Positions 36,385-48,000 of a stretch of DNA of 64,000 bases are shown here, piece by piece. Each line of letters opens with the position of its first letter. Within the stretch, counting starts at the first letter, position 1. The position numbers and the translations under genes were made by a program. Source of the stretch: Porites lobata (taxonomy: Eukaryota; Cnidaria; Anthozoa; Scleractinia; Poritidae); the NCBI GenBank assembly GCA_942486035.1, contig CALNXK010000159.1, positions 798,501 through 862,500 of the forward strand, written 5' to 3'. A model generated the notes under the pieces. It did not search any database, was not told the origin of the DNA, and saw only the letters and a program-made list of their open reading frames with translations.

Positions 36385-37540
36385 AACTGAAATAATCAGC
36401 TGTTGTTGTTGTCGTTGTTGTTTTACATTTTGGCAAGTAGACACTTTTATGCAAGGTGTCGGTAAACTTTCTTCAACAAGTCGAAATGATCTGTTGGTCA
36501 AACGCAGTGGGTCCAACATGGATATAAAGTGTTTCAAGCTGTTTTGATGCTTCGCCTTTGTTATTCTGATGGTCAAGGTCCTCTTTTTTTGTGGGGATTA
36601 GTAATTAATGTAACTTGACCTAGAAAACAACAAAAAAATAGCAAGTTCATTTCTTTTTGGATTTACCAAAGAGTATTTACCTCAGCGTCTAGGAAGGACG
36701 TTAAATGACGTCACAGCGTAAGAAGCTATCTTGCTTTTTGGGTTTCCAGTTGCCAAAATAATATTGATGACAGACTTGTTTTTTCTCTTTAATCAAAGAT
36801 GTGCATAAACAAGCGATTAGCTGTAAATGCTTAAACGCATTTGACAAAACATCATTTACAAACTTTATTACTTCACAAGAATTAATGATAGCACTTTGAA
36901 ATAGATCTTTTAGCTTGCATGTAGAACTGTTTCTTTCAAATGTCGTCCTATGCAAATGTGTTTACATGCATATATATGCGTTATTAATGAAAAAACAAAA
37001 GGCAAACTCCCTGTAGAACATCACGTGGTCTGGGGAAACAAACATACAAGCTAAAAAGGTTTATTGTGTAATTTTATTTTATTATTTTTTGGGGGGGGGC
37101 GATACTGAAATGTTGGAAGGAATCACACACACACAAACAGAAACGGGAATCATAACATGGAATGCAAACAATAATATATATATTTTTTCTTTCTTTCTTT
37201 CTTTCTTTGTTTTTTTTTTTGAAACGTTACCAAAAACAAGCCAAATTTCTTGCACACTTCATGGTGGTACAATACTTAAAAACAGGCAACCAAGATATGT
37301 GCTTTAATTAATGGCTCCTTTGTTTTTATCTGTCTATTCATTTTCCTGTTATGTGCGTGATTTTCTGAAATGAAACCAGGAGCTCCTGATGAAACTGACA
37401 TATCGTCTGTGGATCGGTAAAAAGGAAAAATTATAACGAACGGGTATTTTAAGTTTATTAGGAAATGACTTCCAATTACATGACTGTGATGCACCCAGTC
37501 TTGAATCACGTGAATATTGCGGTTCTTCAGTGTTAAATGA

Positions 37541-37619
37541 TATAAAAGGAATGTGTTACTGTTGTTTGTCAGCATCTGATGTTATAATATATACGAGGCC
37601 AACGTGAGTCCACCATTAG
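37541..37619 (+). promoter_or_regulatory. TATA box and 5' non-coding exon of copy C
   Basis: TATAAAA at 37541-37547. A predicted 5' exon ends at 37619 before the donor GTAAGG. Upstream CACGTGAATATTGCGGTTCT (about 37508-37527) and the TATA-proximal block match unit B closely. Confidence 0.7.
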
Positions 37620-38641
37620 GTAAGGTGTTAATGTTGTTTTTAGCTCTTTATATCTTATTATAATTTTGACAAGTTTAACTGTTCTTTGTTTGTGGCCATT
37701 GTTACATTCTTGTAATTTTTCAGGGAGGTTCAGACGCAGTTTCGAAAAATGTTAGCTTTTAAAAGAAGTTCTGAAGGTTTAAATTTGCTTATTTTTAAAG
37801 GCGTTGGGATTGAGTGTATGCCTTTGTTTACAAAAATGTCATTGAAAGGATACGACAATGACCTTGCTCCAAAAGTTAACGATCATTACCTACATGTATT
37901 TGCAAATGTTCGTTGATTGAATATAATTATGATATTAAAACTTACAATTTTACAAAGAAGGAATGGGCTCATTTTCACAAACACTAACTAGTATTTTGGC
38001 AGTTCCTATTATTTATACTTTCTTAAGTATTACATGCAAAGAGGTGGTAATTTTAGCTGATTTTTGTTTAAAATGATCCCTTTTCTATCACTTATCTGGG
38101 TGAGTAGTCACAGTCGGAAACAAATTCGGATCACATTTAAGGTCTTCAAAGCCAAAAGCACCATTTCCCCACGAAATGACTTCAAGGGACGCCTGCAGAA
38201 ATTCCATACTGATGACACGTAACTATCCATATTTGGGTAGTGCTTCTGATTGGTCACTTTAAATTTAAAAACTGATGCAATAGTACCTTAATTTTTATCA
38301 GTTTTGCTATTGAACGCATTTTAAGTGGCCGCTGACCATTTCTCAAGTCTTGTGTAACTCTCCTCAAGACAAACGTTCTGAGTAAGGTGAATCAAAATTA
38401 ATAATTCCAGAATATTGGGACGTAGCTCGTAAGAAAGAACAAGAGGGACAGTATCTAAATCATCACGTCTGGCGAAAAGCGTGGAACAATGCAATCAAAA
38501 GGCCTTAAAAACGGGTTTTGTAGAAAATAAAAGACAATCAGGTCCTTTGTCAGTTGTCGGTAAAACTCAAGGCAAATGTCAGTTGTCGATTAAATTTTAG
38601 GCGATTTGTCAGTTGTCAGTTAACCCCATCCAGACCCTTAT

Positions 38642-38690
<49 letters not shown>

Positions 38691-38955
38691 ACAATATTCA
38701 CCACTCATTCTGACTCTAATAATGTCTTTAGTTATAGTTTATTCAAGTTTTCGAAACGTCGGTCACAACAATCTTATTTAATTTGGACTACACTAGCCTC
38801 ACCCGGAAAATCCCAATTATCTACTAATGATACGAAAAAATATCACTATAAAATCGTGACTACTAGTCAGCGGATGTTATGTAAAAACAAGTTTTGTAGT
38901 TTAAAGTTATAAGTTATAAATGTCAGCTTTAACTTTTGCGAAACCAAAGTGTATG

Positions 38956-38987
<32 letters not shown>

Positions 38988-38990
38988 ATA
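38642..38990. repeat. (AATC)n and (ATCT)n microsatellites in intron 1 of copy C
   Basis: About 48 bp of AATC units at 38642-38689 and about 34 bp of ATCT units at 38957-38990, followed by AT-rich sequence up to the coding exon. Confidence 0.95.
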
Positions 38991-39051
38991 TATATTATAT
39001 ATGTTATGTATATGTATATATTATTTTTTTGAAAAACAGGTCAAACGCATC

Positions 39052-42000
39052 ATGAGTGGAACCTGCATACCTAGGGTGTTTGAGGATGGTAAGCGTTATC
39101 GTGTGTGGTCGCTAACTGGTCAAGGCTTCTTGAAGTTGACTACAAAGAATGAGAATCCAAGAGTCGAGTGCAGTGGGACTGGAGAGGAAGACTCGAGTAA
39201 TACAGAAATCTATAATAATTGTTCTTCTTTAGGTGTCCAATTTCCTCTAATAGGCGTTGCTATAAGAACTTTCTGTTGGCTTTTGCTAAGATATCATGCT
39301 TTTTCTTTTTGTTTTCTGAGTTCCATTTCAAATTAGTAACTCGCGTGCCACATGTTCAGTGCTCTCTTTAACCGGAAGAACGAGGGAGCGAAGATCTATC
39401 ACCCTCTATAGTGGAATTAAGTAATTCAGTATGGAGAGCGATTTATTTATCTATAGGTGAATTTTTATGCAGGAAAGTGGTTCTTAAAGTATAAAGGACA
39501 AAGAGATGGTAATATATGTTGATAAGACAAGGGAAGAATTAAAAACTAAAAGCTAGCAACAAGATAATTTCACTGATTTTATCATGTAGGACCTTAAACT
39601 AAGCCACCCGCAGATCAAAATTGGCAATTAACATCCTTAAAGTTATTATTTCTATCCGCTCATTTTCTCTCTTATTTTATTGTTATTTTTTAGGGCATAA
39701 TTATTGCCAGAGATACTAAAAAGGACACAGGTCCGGACATGATTGGATTTTGGCTTTACTTTCAAGAAAAGGACAAAGACGGGAAAACAACGTACGCTCT
39801 TTTTACGGACAACGGCGGTGTATCGGTGAAGGTAAATAATTCTACGGACCATAATCTTACTAGCTAGTTGAAAGAATGATTTAATCAGGGCTCCAGTAGC
39901 CCTTTCACAGGGAACCGTGTAAGGATCTGAAAACCACGAAAAATAATAATAACAATTATAATAAAAATAAAACAATGAAATGTACAGAAAACGTCAACAT
40001 ACTGCGCAGTTAACTCCATAACGCATCATTTTCGAATCATTCTCGACCTCAGTGCTGACGGGTTTGTGAATATGCTCGTAAGCTCTTGGAAACTCTTTGC
40101 CGGCGTAACCAAAATCTGGCTATTTGAGCCTCCAACGCATGTTCTGTTATCCAACCAAAACTGTTTACTTCTTTCTTATTTTCTTCGTCCGGAAGTTTCA
40201 TGCTCCTCTGGAATTAGAACTGAAGAAACGGAGCCCTTAAAGAATTCTCAGGTAACTATGCAAGGCTCTTGTAGTAGCTGCTGAGAAAATACCGTAAGCG
40301 TTCACTGATTTCACTGACTTGAAATTTTCATATGCTCGACAGTTGATTAAATATTTGCGTGGACTACTTAATTCACGTGGCGGTAAGTAAAACCCGAATG
40401 GCTTGTTAAGAAAAACGTATAGTAATTCCAATAAAAGTTTCCAAAATATGAATTTAGCGTACCTCCTTTTGTTTATGTTTGTCCGGCATGAAAAGCAAAC
40501 CCTCCAGTAAAGCTACTTTGAAATGCGATATCGTGCGAAAAAGAAAACAACTATAAATATCTAGTCGTATTGTAAGCGCTTCACTCAGTTTAATAGGGCC
40601 AGGGAACGATTCACTTTTTCTGTTTACTTTTCTCTTGCAAGTCTGTTTTTTGGGTAATTTACGACATGAAGCTAAAGTTTTCATTCATACTCGGCTACTT
40701 CGAGTGAATACAATAACTAACATGGAGGTCGAAGAAAAATCAGTAATGTGTAATGCTTCTTAAATTATAGCTGGCAAAGTGTAAGTGAATTTACATTTAG
40801 TTTCACATTCAAATCTTTTCCTAGGTCAATTTTCGATAAATAGCTAATGTATTTTATTTAACATTTGGGGAATGTAGGTATTCTGCCTAATTGTCGTCCA
40901 AATGTTGATTTGGAATCGCTAAAATACCAAAATTAAACGAGGCTTACCTGTAAGGTGAAGTTTGATTTGGGTTCTGTGAGTCATTGGTCGGGAGCGAAGG
41001 AGTCATGTGAGAAAGCGCACGAGCCCGGGAAGATCAGTCTTTAACAGATGTGAGCACTTACACCCAAGCATGGGTGGGTGAATAACACACGGGTGGGCAC
41101 ATGACTCCTTCGCTCCCGACCAATGACTCACAGAACCCAAATCAAACTTCACCTTACATGTAAGCCTCGTTTAATTTTGGTATTCTGTTTCGTCATTGGT
41201 CATTGGTCGCTACGGAGTCACGTGAGATTTTAAAGCAGTGTGAGTGCGAACTCAAATAAACAGCAATGATTATATCAACATGAATCTGCTTTAATAACAT
41301 GCTCTCTTAGCCATCAAAACATACAACCGTAAGAAACTATCTTAGTTGTCCCCACATACAGCTTTAAGGAGTTCAGCCCCAAAATTCTCTCGAGGGGCCA
41401 CTGGTTTGTCATAAAACTTTGTAAATGTGGACTCCTGGGACCACCCAGCACTTTTCATAATTGTGGCAATAGAAATGTTGTTCCCCTTTGCTGCAGATGT
41501 AGATGTAGATGCTGATCTGGTGCTGTGTGCACTGTACTTTGAAGTGTCAATTCCAGCATCAACCAATGTAGTCCTAATCCACCGGCTTACTGTATCAGGG
41601 GAAACAGCTTTGTGAGGCTTAGTGTAACTAATAAAAAGCTGCTTCACATCACTTCGAAGAATATCTGTACGCTTCAGATATTGCTGAAGATGCTTTACAA
41701 TACAAAGACTAACATCTGGTGCATAGGCCTGAAACTCAATACAAGATAAATGTTTACCAGGTCTCGAAGTTTTCAACAATGAGTTAATGGAAAACACACA
41801 CTTATCAGCACTCATTTGCATACAATCAATTGATAATGTGTGCAGAGTCTGGCGACGCTGTCCTGAAAGCAATGCCATCAACATAACCACTTTCAAAGTC
41901 AAGTTCTTCAGACTAAGTTTCTCAGGTGGGCCCAGTTTAGCTAGGTAGGCTAATACCACCGTCACATCCCAAGTTTCTTGATACCTTGGTAGAGAGGGTC

Positions 42001-45000
42001 TGCATTCGAAGATTCCCTTGATGAAACGACAGACTAAGGGATGCTGTCCAAAAGTGTAATGCTCTGATGTAAAACAAACAGTAGATAAAGCACACCGGGC
42101 TGTATGGAGAGCACTATATCCAATCCCTGTTTGGAAGAGTTTTGCCAGGAAATTAATCCCATGTTCTATCGTGGCTGAAAAGGGATTAATCTGCCTTTGA
42201 CTACAGTACTGTTCCCATTTAGCGATGAATGGTTTATATTGTTGTTTAGTGCCCTTTCTCCAGGACTGCAGGATGAGTGAGGTAGCTGATTCCGAAAGGC
42301 CTCTGCCTTCAAGTGATTTCCGGACAAGTGGCATATCAGCAGGGTGAGTTTCTGGTGTAGTGGATGCACCAAGTCTGGTTTTTGAGGTAGAAATAAGGTG
42401 TGTTTCTTTTTGGGAAGCACAAGGGGTTTCTGAACCAGCAGTCTCATTACCGATGGCCACCATGGCTGAGTCGGCCAGCATGGCACAACCAACAGTCCTG
42501 TGGCCTCCTCTGCTTGGATTTTCTGTAACACTTTTGGGATGATACTAAAAGGAGGAAAAGCATAAAAAATGTAAGGTTTCCAAGAGATTGAAAAGGCATT
42601 AATAGCAATTGCTTCAGGATCAGGTTGGTAGGCGACAAATGGCCTTAACTGGTAATTAAGCCGAGAGGCAAATAGGTCAATCTGAGGCTCAACATGAAGT
42701 TTCTTAACAGCCTCGTGGAAAATTCCTCTGTCTAAGGTCCATTCAGTTTCTTTCCTAGATTTCCTGGACTCTTCATCAGCTAGAGTATTCGCTTTGCCCG
42801 GGATATGACTTGTGGTTAACCACATTTTATTGTCAAGGCACCATTCCCAGAGCGTACGGGTTAAATCATTTCGCTTTTTGGAATGGCTTGTGCCCATTTT
42901 ATCTAAATCTGACACAGCAGTCATGTTATCAATTCGCACAAGGACATGCTTCCCTGATAGTTCTTTATGAAATGCTTTGAGAGAAAACAACACTGCAAGC
43001 ATTTCAAGATAATTAATGTGATTAGAAGCTTCTTCAGGGGTACAATGCCCCCCAATCTTGACATTATTGAGTACTCCTCCCCAGCCTCCTTTACTTGCAT
43101 CTGTGTATAAAATGATCTCTGGCTGGGGAAGGCTTATAGGGTTATGCAGAGACCTTGCTGAGTTTACCCACCACTGCAAATCATTGCGAGACAACTCAGA
43201 CAGTTGCATAAATGCATCAAAGTTACCCTTGTTTAAGCGCAAGGCCTCTGTTTTGTCCATGTCCAGTGACCTAAAATGCAAGGGCCCCAGCTGTGCTGCC
43301 GGAAAATTTGATATGAGCAACCCAAGAGTGGATGCCACCTCTCTTATTGTGGGGTGTGGACACTGCAACAGGCCTTGACAGGTATGAATTATCTTCTTGA
43401 TCTTCTCAGAAGTTGGATAGACTGTCATTGTAATTGAGTCTATAATAAAGCCCATAAAGGTGATTCGCTGTTGCGGAACAAAGGATGATTTTTCAGGGTG
43501 TACAGTAAACCCAAGGGAATCAAATAAGTTGACAGTATCCCAAACATTTCTTTCACAGTCATCATAGTCATCACCCTAGAGATATGAGTCATCAATATGA
43601 CTTGCTGAAAGGTGACCCAGCTGTCTTAAATGTGAATATACTGGCTTTAATAATTTAGTAAACTTCCTGGGGCAAAATGCCAATCCATTTGGAAAGCAAA
43701 CATACTTATACAGTTTTCCTCGCCACTGAAACTTCAGGTATTTTTGGTCTGCAGTGGCGATAGGTACAGAATAATAAGCATCCTTTAAGTCTATTGATGC
43801 CATAAAGCACCCAGGTTTTACCATATGTAAAACAGTATTAAGTGAGTCCATTTTAAAATGGTGATATTGCACATGAGTGTTTAGGCACTTGAGATTTAAA
43901 ATAACTCTGAAGGAGCCATCCTTTTTGGCCCTAGTGAAAATAGGAGAGATATATTCCCCTTCTTCGTGACTACTTGGGGTAAGAACACCTTTAGCAAGTA
44001 GTTTATCTATTTCGGTATCAATGACATACTGTTCATCCAAGTCAAGGATTTTCTTCTCTTTGGGAACAACTCTTTGATAAGGAGTCCGAGTAAATTCAAT
44101 TGGCTGGCCTAATATCATTTGCAATATCTCAGGGTCTGAGGTTAAGGCCTGCCACTGATTATAATATTCTCTCAGCCTCCCTGCTTTAAAGCAGTGAACT
44201 TTGTGCTCAAGATACTGTAACATATTTACCTTATCTGTAGGAATATCAGATCGTTTCACTGGCTGGATTTCTTCGCGGTTTCCCGTGGTTTGTAGAAATT
44301 GTTGTGTGGCCAGTAAGACCGGCCCCTCTTCCCTAAAAAAGGCTTTCCACTAGAGTGAGAAGATTTGCCCTTCCAGCCCTCGCTGTGGTTTCGATATGAT
44401 GACTTGGCAGTGGTCGTATGACCAATTTTGTTGGTCGCTTTGATGTTGTTAAGCTGAGAGTGCAACTCATCGCCAAATAACAAGCCCGTGATGGGTACTT
44501 GAGAGCCACACAACGCGGAATATTCGGCATTTAAGTTTGGTTTGATAGCGTCGCGTCGACGGTAAGACAGCTCAATGTTTACATGGCCTAACAATGCCAG
44601 AGCGTCAGCGTTATACGTGACTAATTTCCCCAATTTCTCAGTGAGAGCCAACGCTTCTCAGGATCTGATCTTCTCAGGATCTGGACGGATGGCCAGCAGT
44701 GTGTCAGTCGCTTTGGCGACAGCACTACCGACTTTGACAAGTACTTTCTGCATGTTTGCAAGACGTAAATCCGCGCTCTTGGTCCCGTGCTTCAGCTTAT
44801 TCCATATCTCGGGGTTGACCTTTGGCACAGTTAATTTCTCACAATTATCGGGTCGATTGTATTTCGCCAATTTTTCTTTTAATTTGGCTTCCTCCAACTT
44901 AGAGCCCCATCGCTTATTGACGATATCCGCCAATTTCTGAGCGACTTTCGGGTCAGTTTGCTCGTCCGACTCAAAGTCTTGAGCAATTTCATTGAGCAAT

Positions 45001-48000
45001 GCGTCCTCTGTGACAGAGCTGTCCCGTTTTGGCGGGTCGCCGTTGGGCGGGAAATTGAGTGCCTCGGAATCTGACTGTTCAGGGTCTGAATCTCCGCTCT
45101 CGCTCATTGTACTAGGTGCAGGAGGTTGTCTTCTCCTTTTCGGTGGTGTAGCATGGTCTTCTGGTGCGTCAGCTAAACGTTTCATTGCGTTTTCCATGGA
45201 CAGCATGGTGGAACTCATTTGGGTCATGGCCGACAATACGTTAGCCAGCACTTTGTCTGTGCCCTGGTGCGAGGGATTCGCTGACTCATTTTCTTCAGAA
45301 AGTAAATTATCTTCTTCTGCCGGTGAAAGGGGGTCCCTTTCACTGATATTTTCGGCAGCCATACGGCGATTTTCTCGGTGTTCGCTCAACACTGAGCGAG
45401 CAAAACAACAAACGTCCGACCTTCCCGAAGGATCGCACACAACTGATCTTCCCGGGCTCGTGCGCTTTCTCACGTGACTCCGTAGCGACCAATGACCAAT
45501 GACGAAACAGAATCAAGATTCGGGCCGACGTGTTTACATCAATTTTTCTAGGGAAAAACCAGCTCACATGCCAGACACGCTGCACGTTCACCCGTTCTGG
45601 TGCAAATTTTATGGACCAATAAGAAACAGTCTTTTATCATTTTTTTGCTGACACCAATCAGAGACAATCTTCTTCCAGGGTTCCCCAGAGCTCTTCCTCC
45701 CTGGCCGTCATGCGCAGAACAGCTCTGGGGTCGAGAATGGCATCTAAATGACTTCTATAATCAAAGTCGAAACTATCGTGGATGCTTTGTTTAGAAAATT
45801 AGTTAAGAAAATTCGTGCGGTAAAATACAATATGAAAAATATTCCAGGCTTAATTGAAACGAGCCAACAACGTACTACCTTCATTATTTACTTCATCCAA
45901 ATGGAGAATTTTACCTTTTTCGATCGCTAATGGAAAGAAAAGAATAATTTTTTACATAAAAAAAAAATAATAATAATATGCATTATGATAACAAGGATGC
46001 TATTATGATGATAACACTCGCTGTTGATTTTATCAGTTCCGTAGGTCACTGTGTTTATAGCAGTATTTACATTGTTCACTTCGAGTATCTCGATCATAAG
46101 CCTGCTGGGATGATTTAAATTTACAGGAACATGGCAAAGAAAGAACAATGCCGATAAATTGGGCTATTAACGTGGTGTCTCTTGCACTCCCCGGGGGGTA
46201 TTCGTGGGATTTCGTGGTGGGGGTGTGCCGCCCAGTTCTCCTAATCCTGACCCTATTTCAGACCGAAACATTGTCATTTTCCACACTCGTTTTCAGACCA
46301 GGGACGCGTTTCTCGAAAGCCCTGGGAGCTTTTGGAGCCCGGAAAGTTATTTTGTGTTTGCTATATTTGCGTTCAAGATCTAAGTTTCAATAATTTTGAC
46401 ACTGATACATGTACAATTAAACCATCAGTTAACGAAGCACAATTGATTGGTTTGTGAGCCAGGAACTGTGCTACTATTCAACGAGTTTTGATTTTAAAAT
46501 TGCATTCGGGCCCGAAAAGTTTCCGGGCCTTTCGAGAAACGGGCTCCTGGCCTCTAAAATCCATTAACCGTGTTCAGACCTGGCTCAGGCAGAAATTATG
46601 TCATCATTGTGATGTTACTGTGTTATTATGATAACAAGCGTTTTCTAGCTAGCGCCTAGCTATAAAAAGATATTTTAACACAACACATTTGTAGTACGAA
46701 TGTGAAACGATTACCGTACACGAAGTTTTTAAAGAGACTGGTTCACGATAATGCGCATGTGTGAGTTCTGACAGTAGCTGATTGTTTTTAAACCAATCGG
46801 AAGCGAGTTAGATGAACGCAAGTAGATTTGCAAAATTCAAATTCATTGTTCGCGACGCGAGAGTATTTCCGGGCATTTGGTTTGATTTTATATATTCCTA
46901 TAATTTTAGTTTATTCTTGGCTACTCCTCAGATATATGTTGCAGCCGATAAGAATAAGATCTACAGCCCTGTCCTGCTTTGAAACAAACATTTACCAACC
47001 TGTGTTTTTACGAGGTCGTACCCACGCTAATAAAGCAGTCACCGATCGGCAAACAGAATTTGTAAACAAACATCTTATTACTGTTCTCTCAGTTCGCCTT
47101 ATATAAACCCAGAAATACCTACAAATAGCGCCTGACCGGTGACAAAAAACACACAACGTATGAGTATAAAGATTATCCTTAACTGAGCATAAATTTCAAT
47201 TGCTTATCAGCAAATGAACAAATTCATTCGCGTTGCATCAGGTCAGTGTTCTGCAAAAAAATGTTATCGAGTAGAACACATAAAGAAACTAGATTATAAA
47301 CAGAATATTCAGGCAATAATTTATTTTAAAAACGTCAATTCTTAAAAATATACGATCGTAAGGCAAAGATACAAGGAACATTTCAAATGTACCAGATCGG
47401 TGAAGATCGCGCGGACTGTTGTAGCCTGCGTGGCAGGCGCAAAAAGGGGAGGGGAAGGGGGAGGGAGAAAAGCACGAAAGAGGGGAAACCTCCCTTTTTC
47501 CGTTTTTCCCTATCCCCTACCCCCTCCGACGCCTGCTACGCAGGCTAGGCCTGTTGTGGTATAACTACGGGTCGGAGTCAAAAATCAAATCAAAGTTGAC
47601 CGACCTCATGCCTTTAACCACTTTCCAAGTGTCGTGTATTCTTTTCGTAAGCCACACACTACTCCTAGAGCCATACCAGATCGATCGGCTAAGCTTCTCT
47701 ATCTCCAAAAACTCTTGAGAACGTCCTGTTGCCGGACGGCCACGATGCTCTTCTGAACTTCCATTATCAAAACATTATTTTTTGCGTCTTCTTAAAACGT
47801 TACCAGTCAAACAACACAACCAAACGTTAATCACCACAACCGAAGTATAACTAGGCCAGCCAAAGCGACGGATGTCGGAATAAAAATAAGGATTTTCAAT
47901 GATTGTACCAGTAATGGCGATTTCGAATTTAGTGTTGACCCAACAAATTTATTCTGAAGAGACAAACGGCGCGCATGCGCATAACCGTGATCGCGTCCCT

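Larger units (their letters stand above)
40923..45513 (-). mobile_element. DIRS-type tyrosine-recombinase retrotransposon (4.6 kb)
   Basis: The element reads right to left: 5' end 45513, gag-like ORF, RT-RNase H ORF, tyrosine recombinase ORF overlapping it, internal complementary region 41099-41227, 3' end 40923. Both outer ends carry the trinucleotide AAT on + (40923-40925, 45511-45513), the expected trace of recombination between a circular DNA and a matching 3-base target. No target duplication is needed. Only two in-frame stops spoil the coding capacity, so the copy is young. Confidence 0.93.

Noticed and set aside
44992..45477. 161-residue plus-strand frame
   Set aside because: Antisense shadow of the DIRS gag-like gene.
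40035..45745. Larger element with CATTCTCGACC ends surrounding the DIRS
   Set aside because: End motifs pair over only about 15 bp and no exact target duplication was found, so the boundaries are not supported.
46828..47106. 92-residue frame in the 1.26-kb element
   Set aside because: Unrecognised and absent from unit B together with the element; not enough support as a gene.
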